12,966 nt of DNA from assembly GCA_964521075.1 (NCBI GenBank), contig CAZFPI010000077.1:1-12966 (forward strand), read 5' to 3'. A model generated the notes under the pieces. That model searched no databases and had not been told where the DNA came from. It worked only from the letters and a program-made list of their open reading frames with translations. Shown piece by piece: positions 1 to 6,234 of this stretch (positions are counted from its first letter, which is position 1; each line of letters opens with the position of its first letter). This DNA is from Sterolibacterium sp964521075. Lineage in GTDB: Bacteria; Pseudomonadota; Gammaproteobacteria; Burkholderiales; Rhodocyclaceae. A program made the translations under genes and the position numbers.

Positions 1-193
1 AAAGCCGGGGTCCAGTGGCTTGGCTGGTTTTGTACCTCTGAACTGCGGGCAGCCGTAAAGGCTGCCCCTACGGGTTACCCATACAGGTGGTGGTTCATCC
101 TCAATGCGCCGGGTCAATAAAAACCGCAGTTGACCGCCCCGCTGAATTCCAGCATGAACAGCGGCTCCCTTATTTTTGTGCGAAACCAGAGGT
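1..193. other. Left-edge region without a recognisable gene
   Basis: This stretch lies downstream of the H-NS gene. It holds the REP-like hairpin (47-71) and a 6-bp inverted repeat GGTCAA/TTGACC (112-117 and 130-135). A reading frame open from the left edge on the plus strand ends at a TAA at 118-120. The 39 codons of that frame match no family I know and run through the hairpin, so I do not call them a gene. Confidence 0.5.
47..71 (-). repeat. REP-like palindrome with GTAG head
   Basis: Read on the minus strand from 71 to 47, the sequence is GTAG, then GGGCAGCC, a 5-base loop TTTAC, and GGCTGCCC: a perfect 8-bp stem directly after a GTAG tetranucleotide. This is the layout known for repetitive extragenic palindromes mobilised by RAYT (REP-associated tyrosine) transposases. 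No T-tract follows on either strand, so it does not look like an intrinsic terminator. I see only this copy in the window and no RAYT gene, so its repeat status is inferred from form alone. Confidence 0.5.
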
Positions 194-529
194 TCAGGGG
201 TGAATGAGGAAGTCGTTGAGATTGCTTCCCTGGGCCAGTGCGTCGTTCAACCAGGCAGGCTTGCGTCCGTGGCCATTCCAGGTTTTTGATTTGTCTTTTG
301 GATTGGCGTATTTGGGCGGTTTGCTGCTGTTTGAGCTGGTTTTTGATTTGTCATTACCTGCTTTTCCAATGAAGCCAAGGTCGGATTTGGAGAAGCCGTA
401 TTGTTTGATGAGCCGTTTGCAGGTTTCGAGATCGGTGCTGCGGGTTTGTTCAAGCAGGTTGGCTTTTTGCCGGGCCAATTGGGCGATTTGCTCGTCAATG
501 GATTGAATGTGTTTGCTGATGTCTTCCAT
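194..529 (-). CDS. H-NS family nucleoid-associated protein
   Basis: A 111-residue H-NS-like DNA-binding protein, expected to bind AT-rich DNA in the nucleoid and silence or modulate transcription. The N-terminal half (about residues 1-45) is a charged helix rich in Gln, Leu and Lys, fitting the oligomerisation region. A Ser/Lys-rich linker follows (about 57-72). The C-terminal DNA-binding domain contains KYANP (73-77) and TWNGHGRKPAWL (83-94), a variant of the family's TWxGRGRxPxW loop; the first Arg of the usual GRGR is His here. The frame is open further upstream to an ATG at 628. I chose the ATG at 529 because AGGAA lies 8-9 bases before it, the length becomes typical for the family, and the extra 33 residues look non-homologous. 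Family assignment is secure; which paralogue type is not. Confidence 0.9.
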   Translation of the reverse strand: MEDISKHIQSIDEQIAQLARQKANLLEQTRSTDLETCKRLIKQYGFSKSDLGFIGKAGNDKSKTSSNSSKPPKYANPKDKSKTWNGHGRKPAWLNDALAQGSNLNDFLIHP

Positions 530-652
530 GGCAGGGTTCCTGTCGTGATGGGTGATTTGTTGTTCTTGTCTGGGTTTGTCGATAGCCAGGTTGAAATGAG
601 TATTTGCAAACTGGCAATATCGATTCATTCTACGTTCTATATTGTCCGGAAA

Positions 653-658
653 AGTATA
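653..658 (-). promoter_or_regulatory. Possible -10 element for the H-NS gene
   Basis: On the minus strand TATACT at 658-653 is a good -10 hexamer about 125 bases before the chosen H-NS start. The hexamer 17 bases upstream (TAAAAT) is a poor -35 match. The resulting leader would be long and would include a 5-bp dyad GCCAG/CTGGC (585-589 and 611-615). It is weak evidence, offered as the best promoter candidate in the 530-727 gap. Confidence 0.25.
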
Positions 659-705
659 GCGCAGGATTTTCTGGCATTTTATTGATGCTCCGCCGGAATG
701 ATGGT

Positions 706-725
706 TCCGTATTGATCCGTATTGC
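706..725. repeat. Two-copy 10-bp tandem repeat at the end of the DUF2189 gene
   Basis: TCCGTATTGA at 706-715 is followed directly by TCCGTATTGC at 716-725, just beyond the stop codon (728-730) of the membrane-protein gene. A short CGGAA/TTCCG inverted repeat (694-698 and 705-709) abuts it. There is no T-run, so I do not call a terminator. It may be a simple slippage duplication. Confidence 0.45.
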
Positions 726-727
726 TG

Positions 728-1453
728 TCAGGGAAAGATACGGCGATACAGGGCGAAACTGCTGTGTGCGAGCCAGGGCAGGGTGAGGGGCAGGAGTGGC
801 AGTAACAGGATGCTGCCCATGGTGAGCCCGGCCAGTAGTAGTGCCCAGCTCAGGGCCGGGAGGAAGCTGCTGAAGACGACGCGCACACTGGCGACGACGG
901 CCGGGACGAGCGGGCAGCGGTGTTCGCACAGCAGCGGGATGGAAAAGGCCGAGATGCAGTACAGCATGAAGGCAATGGCCAGGCCGGAGATTGTTCCCCA
1001 TAGCAGGAAATGGGAGATGCCTTCCCTGGCAGTTTCGAGAGCTCCTGGCCAGACGGGTGTTCGACCGACCATGTAGCTGTAAAGTATGGCGGCGTCGGTG
1101 AGGAAGATCATGAACAGCAGGGCGCAGACCAGGGCGATGACCCAGACGGCACTTGAGGCTTCGGTGAAGCCGGTGATGATGCTGCCAGGATGGGCGGTTT
1201 TTCCTTTTTCGTCTGCCCGGGCGATGCCGAAAAAACCGGCCAGAATGACAGGGCCTATCAGCATGAAGGCTCCGGCTGCGGCGAGGATGAAGGGTGTGAA
1301 GCCTTGCAGGAGCAGGCCGGCCAGGATGATGCCGCCTGTAAGGGTGAAAATGGCAGCGTAGGCCAGGCTGACGAGGCGGGTGCGGCGGGCGATGATCCAG
1401 CCTTCCCGAAGGGCATGTCGAATATCCGAAAACTCGAGGCGTTGATTATTCAT
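728..1453 (-). CDS. DUF2189-type integral membrane protein
   Basis: A 241-residue polytopic inner-membrane protein of unknown function. Hydrophobic segments lie at about residues 28-50, 54-77, 102-125, 148-175 and 195-225, the last possibly two helices. The N-terminal region is soluble and charged, with ALREGW near residues 14-19. The C-terminus (WLAHSSFALYRRIF, 227-240) resembles the (G)H-x-W/F-x-x-YR ending that I associate with DUF2189 membrane proteins. The gene is divergent from the kinase gene and upstream of the H-NS gene on the same strand, 198 bases away. The ATG at 1453 has no good ribosome-binding site, so the start is the least certain part. No catalytic motif is visible and the role is unknown. 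Confidence 0.75.
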   Translation of the reverse strand: MNNQRLEFSDIRHALREGWIIARRTRLVSLAYAAIFTLTGGIILAGLLLQGFTPFILAAAGAFMLIGPVILAGFFGIARADEKGKTAHPGSIITGFTEASSAVWVIALVCALLFMIFLTDAAILYSYMVGRTPVWPGALETAREGISHFLLWGTISGLAIAFMLYCISAFSIPLLCEHRCPLVPAVVASVRVVFSSFLPALSWALLLAGLTMGSILLLPLLPLTLPWLAHSSFALYRRIFP

Positions 1454-1596
1454 CGGGATTATTGGCTGTTCATGTGGCGGATTGCCGGTTTATCATGCGA
1501 AGCCCTTCAGGGATGTACGAATGGATCCGTCTCTCCCGAGGTGGCAAGGTGGTTCTGGCAAGCCTTGATTGAAAAAATGAAACGGAAGAAATGGTG
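1454..1596. promoter_or_regulatory. Divergent intergenic region between DUF2189 and kinase genes
   Basis: These 143 bases must hold the 5' signals of two divergent genes. I find no convincing -35/-10 pair on either strand. Visible structure is a direct repeat TGGCAAG at 1542-1548 and 1556-1562 (14-base period) and a small CCCT/AGGG hairpin (1503-1512). GGAAG at 1584-1588 is the probable ribosome-binding site of the kinase gene. Spacing around the TGGCAAG copies does not fit a sigma-54 promoter. Confidence 0.4.
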
Positions 1597-4185
1597 ATGG
1601 GTATGGGAAAACAGGTCTTCTGGAAAAGCGACTGGTTTTTTGGGCTGGCAATCAGCCTGCTGGTGCTGGTTTTGGGCAATGGCGATCTTTTGCAGAGCCT
1701 GGAGCGCAAGGCTTATGACGTGGGTGTTTCTTTGTCGTCGCAAAAGCCCAACGACCGGATTGCCGTCATCGCCATCGACAAGCAGAGCATCGACAATATC
1801 GGCCGTTGGCCGTGGTCGCGCGAGATACAGGCCGAAATGGTGGATAAGCTCGCCGCTGCCCGGGCCAGGGTGATTGCGACCACCGTATTCTATTCCGAAC
1901 CGCAGCTTGATCCGGGCTTGGCCTATATCAACCGTTTGCTGGAAATTTACGGTAAGGCGGAAGGGGAGAGGGTTCCGCCTGTAGCTCCGGTTGTAGCTCC
2001 GCCTGTAGCTCCGGCTGATTCGGCGGCTGCGGCCGCAGTTTCGCCCATGCAGCAGATGGGGGCGGTGCTCGCCGAGGCGGAAAACCGGCTGAATACGGAT
2101 CGCCGCCTGGCTGAGAGCCTGGCCCGGGCGGGAAATGTTGTTTTGCCGGTGCTTTTCCGGCTGGGGGAGCCTATGGGGCGGCCGGATCATGCCTTGCCGG
2201 ATTACCTGGGCAATTTTGCCATTCAGGCAGAAAGCGGGAAGGCTTTGCCCATTCCGGCAGCAGATACGGATGCTCTGGTCATCGAGCCGCTGGGCAAGGT
2301 GGCCGGGGCCATCGGTCAGTTGAATTCGACGCCGGATGTCGATGGGGCCATCCGGAGCGAGCCGCTGGTGGTTCGCTATTTCGATCAGCTTTTTCCTTCG
2401 CTCTCTCTCATGATCGCCGCGCGCAGCCTGAATCTTGGCGTCGATGATATTCATGTGGCGCTGGGCAGGCAGGTGCGTCTTGGCAAGCTGAAAATCGGTA
2501 CGGATGAATACACGCGCATGAATCCTTTTTTCTACAGGGACGGTGCGAACGGGCCGGCCTTTCAGGTGGATTCTTTTTTTGATGTTCGCAGCGGGAAGAT
2601 TCCCCCTGAAAAATATCGGGACAAGATCGTGCTGATCGGCCCGACGGCGGCGGGGGTGGGTAGTGTGCATCCCACGCCGGTATCCCCGGCCATGCCCGAT
2701 GTGCTGGTGCTGGCGCATGATGTCTCCAGCCTTTTGTCCGAACACTTTTTTGTCGTGCCCGACTGGGCCTTCTGGGCGGAGAAGGCGGCCTGGCTTGTCG
2801 TTGCCCTTTATCTGATCGCCGTCTTGCCGCGCCTGAAGGCCGGGATGGGCGCGAGTATCACGGCAGCTTTGCTGCTGCTTTTGCTGGGCGGCCATTTTTT
2901 CCTGATGACGACGCAGCTCTTGTGGTTGCATCTCATGATCCCGGCTACTCTCTTGCTGCTGGGGCATTTGCTGCTGACGACCAAGCGTTTTTTGATGACG
3001 GAACGTGGCAAGGAGAAATCCGATCTGGAATCTTCCGAGTCGAACCGGATGCTGGGGCTGGCCTTTCAGGGGCAAGGCCAGCTCGATATGGCTTTCGACA
3101 AATTCCGCAAGTGCGCGATGGACGAGGGCTTGATGGAAAATCTTTATAACCTGGCCCTGGATTTCGAGCGCAAGCGTCAGTTCAACAAGGCTGAGGCCGT
3201 GTTTCGCCATATGTCCGGTTTTAACCCGAAATTCCGCGATCTCGAACAGCGGCTCACTCGGGCGAAACAGATGTCCGAAACAGTCATTCTGGGGGGGGCG
3301 GGACAATCTGCCGGCAGCTTGCTGAGTGCTACGGGTGAGGTTGAAAAGCCGATGCTGGGGCGTTACCAGATCGAGAAGGAGCTGGGCAAGGGGGCCATGG
3401 GGGTGGTTTATCTGGGGCGCGACCCGAAGATCAACCGGGTCGTGGCGATCAAGACCATGGCTCTGGCGCAGGAGTTCGAGGGCGACGAGCTCGTCGAAAT
3501 CAAGGCGAGATTCTTCCGCGAGGCTGAAACGGCAGGACGCTTGAATCACCAGAACATCGTCACCGTGTATGACGCTGGCGAGGAACATGATCTGGCCTAT
3601 ATCGCCATGGAGTTCCTCAAGGGGAAGGATCTCGTGGCTTACACCAAGCCGGGCAATTTGCTGCCGGTCAAAACCGTGGTCAGCGTCATTGCCCGTGTGG
3701 CTGACGCGCTCTCTTACGCACATGAGCAGCACATCGTTCACCGCGACATCAAACCGGCCAACATCATGTACGAGCCAGAGGGCGATACCGTGAAGGTCGC
3801 GGATTTCGGCATTGCCCGCATTACCGATTCCAGCAAGACCAAGACCGGCATGGTGCTGGGTACGCCGAGTTTCATGTCTCCGGAGCAGCTTTCCGGCAAG
3901 AAGGTGGATGGGCGTTCCGATCTGTTTTCGCTGGGAGTTGCCCTTTATCAGCTTCTGAGCGGCCGCTTGCCTTTCGAGGGCGATTCAATGGCGCAGCTGA
4001 TGTACAAGATCGCGAATGACAAGCAGGAAGACTTGCGAAAGCTCAATCCTGCCATTCCGGCCCGCTTGTCTCTCATCGTGGATAAGGCCATGATCAAGGA
4101 CCCCGAAAAGCGTTACCAGACTGGCGCGCAGTTCGCGCAGGATCTGCGTCAGTGTCTTGGCAGTTCGTCCGCGAAGCCGCAATGA
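1597..4185 (+). CDS. CHASE2-TPR transmembrane serine/threonine protein kinase
   Basis: A membrane sensor kinase of 862 residues counted from the ATG at 1597. That ATG has GGAAG 8 bases upstream; an ATG at 1591 in the same frame sits too close to it. A first membrane helix (about 14-27) leads to a periplasmic CHASE2 domain (about 30-385), recognised by its DxDGxIRxEPLV-like stretch (248-260) and KIVLIGPTAAG (343-353). Three more helices follow (about 396-411, 417-436, 441-460), placing the rest in the cytoplasm. Residues about 482-550 form two TPR-like repeats. The Hanks-type kinase (about 588-850) is complete: glycine loop GKGAMGVV (597-604), VAIK Lys619, alpha-C Glu642, HRDIKPAN with Asp717 and Asn722, DFG Asp736, and SPE. 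The HRD arginine and the Ser/Thr-rich activation loop (about 743-756) suggest control by autophosphorylation. Signal and substrates are unknown. The stop overlaps the phosphatase start. Confidence 0.93.
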   Translation: MGMGKQVFWKSDWFFGLAISLLVLVLGNGDLLQSLERKAYDVGVSLSSQKPNDRIAVIAIDKQSIDNIGRWPWSREIQAEMVDKLAAARARVIATTVFYSEPQLDPGLAYINRLLEIYGKAEGERVPPVAPVVAPPVAPADSAAAAAVSPMQQMGAVLAEAENRLNTDRRLAESLARAGNVVLPVLFRLGEPMGRPDHALPDYLGNFAIQAESGKALPIPAADTDALVIEPLGKVAGAIGQLNSTPDVDGAIRSEPLVVRYFDQLFPSLSLMIAARSLNLGVDDIHVALGRQVRLGKLKIGTDEYTRMNPFFYRDGANGPAFQVDSFFDVRSGKIPPEKYRDKIVLIGPTAAGVGSVHPTPVSPAMPDVLVLAHDVSSLLSEHFFVVPDWAFWAEKAAWLVVALYLIAVLPRLKAGMGASITAALLLLLLGGHFFLMTTQLLWLHLMIPATLLLLGHLLLTTKRFLMTERGKEKSDLESSESNRMLGLAFQGQGQLDMAFDKFRKCAMDEGLMENLYNLALDFERKRQFNKAEAVFRHMSGFNPKFRDLEQRLTRAKQMSETVILGGAGQSAGSLLSATGEVEKPMLGRYQIEKELGKGAMGVVYLGRDPKINRVVAIKTMALAQEFEGDELVEIKARFFREAETAGRLNHQNIVTVYDAGEEHDLAYIAMEFLKGKDLVAYTKPGNLLPVKTVVSVIARVADALSYAHEQHIVHRDIKPANIMYEPEGDTVKVADFGIARITDSSKTKTGMVLGTPSFMSPEQLSGKKVDGRSDLFSLGVALYQLLSGRLPFEGDSMAQLMYKIANDKQEDLRKLNPAIPARLSLIVDKAMIKDPEKRYQTGAQFAQDLRQCLGSSSAKPQ
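1981..2016 (+). repeat. Three-copy 12-bp tandem repeat inside the CHASE2 coding region
   Basis: Three consecutive 12-base units of the form GTAGCTCCGSYT (1981-1992, 1993-2004, 2005-2016) encode VAPV, VAPP and VAPA. They sit in a Pro/Ala-rich insertion (about residues 126-150) that continues into a five-alanine run. The unit length is a multiple of three, so gain or loss of copies would keep the reading frame. Confidence 0.8.
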
Positions 4186-5006
4186 GTTCTGGTCATGCTC
4201 TGGTGATGGCTGGTCGCAGCGATACGGGCTGTCTTCGTTCGCATAACGAAGATGCCATCCATTTCAATGCTGCGCGGGGGCTGGCGATCCTTGCGGACGG
4301 TATGGGCGGGCACAATGCCGGTGAAGTTGCCAGCGGTATGGTGTCCGTGTTTCTGGGGAGCGAACTGGGCAAGGTGCTGGGCGGGAAATTTTCCGGGCTT
4401 CGCCTGGATGCGGCGGGCGAGGCCAGGCTGGCGAAGCTGTTGACGGAGGAAGTTGCCCGGGCCAATGGCGCGGTGTATCAGGCTGCCCGCAGCCAGCCGC
4501 AATACGCGGGCATGGGCACGACGCTGGTGATGGCCGTTTTTATCGACAACGCGCTGATGTCGGCGCATGTGGGGGATTCCCGGCTTTATCGTCTGCGGGC
4601 AGGGCAGATCATCTGCCTGACGCGCGATCATTCCCTCTTGCAGGACCGGCTCGATAGTGGCTTGATGACGCCGGAAGAGGCGCGTCTTTCCACCCGGAAG
4701 AATTTCATTACCCGTGCCATCGGCACGGAACCGGAAGTTCAGGTTGAAATCCACCGGCATGAGGTGCAGGTGGGGGATGTTTTCCTGCTCTGCTCGGACG
4801 GGCTGAACGACATGGTGAGCGATGAGGCTATCGCATCCATCCTGCAGGCTTCGTGCGATGCGCCGGAACAGGCGGCGGCACGGCTGATCGACATGGCTAA
4901 CGAGCAGGGCGGAAAGGATAATGTTTCCGCCATCGTCGTGCGGGTCCGTGCCGGGTTTCCGGCGGCAGGGGGCTGGTTGCGGCGGTGGCTGGGTGGGGCT
5001 CGATGA
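4182..5006 (+). CDS. PP2C-family serine/threonine protein phosphatase
   Basis: A 274-residue cytoplasmic metal-dependent phosphatase, presumed to remove phosphate from Ser/Thr residues modified by the kinase encoded just upstream. PP2C motifs appear in order: RSDTGCLRSHNED (12-24) with Glu23/Asp24, LADGMGGH (37-44) with the metal-binding Asp39, GMGTT (110-114), HVGDSRLYRLR (129-139), the SDG motif (205-207) and GGKDN (243-247) with Asp246/Asn247. The core is full length and has no membrane segment or extra domain; a short Gly/Trp/Arg tail ends it. The start ATG overlaps the kinase stop as ATGA, implying translational coupling. An in-frame GTG at 4152 is possible but would extend the overlap without homology. 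A weak ribosome-binding site fits reinitiation. Target specificity is inferred from gene order only. Confidence 0.93.
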   Translation: MSSGHALVMAGRSDTGCLRSHNEDAIHFNAARGLAILADGMGGHNAGEVASGMVSVFLGSELGKVLGGKFSGLRLDAAGEARLAKLLTEEVARANGAVYQAARSQPQYAGMGTTLVMAVFIDNALMSAHVGDSRLYRLRAGQIICLTRDHSLLQDRLDSGLMTPEEARLSTRKNFITRAIGTEPEVQVEIHRHEVQVGDVFLLCSDGLNDMVSDEAIASILQASCDAPEQAAARLIDMANEQGGKDNVSAIVVRVRAGFPAAGGWLRRWLGGAR

Positions 5007-5032
5007 TGCCCGACGATGCCTGACGATGCCTT
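5005..5032. repeat. 10-bp tandem repeat in the convergent gap
   Basis: GATGCCCGAC (5005-5014), GATGCCTGAC (5015-5024) and a partial GATGCC (5025-5030) form nearly three copies filling the 28-base space between the convergent phosphatase and metZ genes. The first copy overlaps the phosphatase stop codon TGA (5004-5006). No terminator hairpin with a T-run is present in this gap on either strand. Confidence 0.7.
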
Positions 5033-5034
5033 GA

Positions 5035-6225
5035 TCAGTGTTTTTCCGGTTTCCCGAAACCTTGCGAGAGGTCGTCTTGCAGGTCGGTAACGCTTTCTAG
5101 CCCGACGGCAATCCGCAGCAGGCCTTCTGTGATTCCCGAGGCGGCGCGCGCTTCGGGGGTGATGCGGCCGTGGGTAGTGCTGGCCGGGTGGGTGATGGTG
5201 GTTTTTGTGTCGCCGAGGTTGGCGGTGATGGACAGCAGGCGGCAGTGGTCGACTACACGCCAGGCGGCTTCACGGCCACCGTGCACTTCGAAGGAGAGAA
5301 TCGCCCCCGGGCCGGATTGCTGGCGGGCGGCGAGGTCGAATTGTGGATGGGAGGGCAGCCCCGGGTAGAACACGCGGGCGACCTGGGGCTGTGCCTCCAG
5401 CCAGCGGGCGAGTGCCAGTGCGCTGGCGGATTGCGCCTGCATGCGGATGTTGAGCGTTTCTAGTCCCTTGAGGATGACCCAGGCATTGAAGGCGGAGAGT
5501 GTGGCTCCGGTGGTTCGCAGGAATTTGTAGATTTCCTCGCCCAGCGTTTTGTTCGCGCAGACTGCTCCGCCGAGGACGCGGCCCTGGCCGTCGAGGTATT
5601 TGGTGGCGGAGTGAATGACGATATCCGCGCCGAGTGCCAGCGGCTTTTGCAGCGCGGGTGTGCAAAAACAGTTGTCGACGACGAGCAGTGCTCCGGCTTC
5701 GTGGGCGATCTGGGCGATGGCTGCGATGTCGAACACGGCCATGAGCGGATTCGAGGGGGTTTCGATGAATACGAGCCGGGTGTTGGGCTGCATCGCTGCG
5801 CGGAAGGCGGCGGGTTCGACACCGCTGACCAGCGTGGTATTGATGCCGAATTTCGGCAGGATGTTGCCCAGCATCTGCTGTGTCGCACCGAAAATGCTTT
5901 GTGAGGCGACGATGTGGTCGCCGCCTGTGAGCAGGGCCATGATCGTCGAGAGTATGGCCGACATGCCGGAGGCCGTGGCCACACAGCTTTCCGCGCCCTC
6001 CATGGCAGCCAGACGTTCTTGCAGCATGGAAACGGTGGGGTTGGAAAAGCGGGAGTAGACGTTGCCGGGTTGCGCGCCGGAAAAGCGCGCGGCGGCCTGG
6101 GCCGCGCTTTCAAAGACAAAACTGGAGGTGAGATAGAGAGCTTCGGCGTGTTCGCCGAACTGGCTGCGCTCCTGCCCGGCGCGAACGGCCAGGGTGTCGA
6201 AACTGTATTGGTTATCGTGATCCAT
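5035..6225 (-). CDS. metZ: O-succinylhomoserine sulfhydrylase
   Basis: A 396-residue cytoplasmic PLP enzyme of the Cys/Met-metabolism family. MetZ condenses O-succinylhomoserine with sulfide to give homocysteine, the direct sulfhydrylation route to methionine. Visible features are the start (about 8-42) with YSFDTLAVRAGQ, VYSRFSNPT (56-64), ASGMSAI (85-91), the PLP-ring Asp in VVDNCF (182-187, Asp184), and SATKYLDGQGR (206-216) with the Schiff-base lysine Lys209. Length is normal for the family. It is the last gene of the minus-strand operon, 9 bases after purF, matching the purF-metZ order I recall from Pseudomonas and betaproteobacteria. That context favours MetZ over cystathionine gamma-synthase or the O-acetylhomoserine enzyme, which share the fold. 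The ribosome-binding site is weak. Confidence 0.93.
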   Translation of the reverse strand: MDHDNQYSFDTLAVRAGQERSQFGEHAEALYLTSSFVFESAAQAAARFSGAQPGNVYSRFSNPTVSMLQERLAAMEGAESCVATASGMSAILSTIMALLTGGDHIVASQSIFGATQQMLGNILPKFGINTTLVSGVEPAAFRAAMQPNTRLVFIETPSNPLMAVFDIAAIAQIAHEAGALLVVDNCFCTPALQKPLALGADIVIHSATKYLDGQGRVLGGAVCANKTLGEEIYKFLRTTGATLSAFNAWVILKGLETLNIRMQAQSASALALARWLEAQPQVARVFYPGLPSHPQFDLAARQQSGPGAILSFEVHGGREAAWRVVDHCRLLSITANLGDTKTTITHPASTTHGRITPEARAASGITEGLLRIAVGLESVTDLQDDLSQGFGKPEKH

Positions 6226-6234
6226 GGCTTGCTT

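Noticed and set aside
112..166. A rho-independent terminator for the H-NS gene
   Set aside because: There is a 6-bp stem CCGCTG/CAGCGG with a 14-base loop, but the T-rich stretch lies about 20 bases further on; the nearby GGTCAA/TTGACC repeat has the T-run in its loop. Neither has proper geometry.
530..628. N-terminal extension of the H-NS gene to the ATG at 628
   Set aside because: The extra 33 residues do not look like H-NS, and the ATG at 529 has a ribosome-binding site and gives the usual length.
1542..1570. Sigma-54 promoter upstream of the kinase gene
   Set aside because: TGGCAAG resembles the -24 box, but no GC lies at the required 10-base distance from the GG of either copy.
1507..3741. 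A 744-codon open frame on the minus strand, antisense to the kinase gene
   Set aside because: It mirrors the high-GC codon bias of the kinase gene; its translation is rich in Arg, His, Gln and Pro without any domain, while the opposite strand encodes unmistakable CHASE2 and kinase motifs.
5048..5061. Hairpin GGTTTC-CC-GAAACC near the end of metZ as a terminator
   Set aside because: It is inside the coding sequence and the homopolymer beside it reads as A on the metZ transcript and comes before the hairpin on the plus strand, so it fits neither direction.
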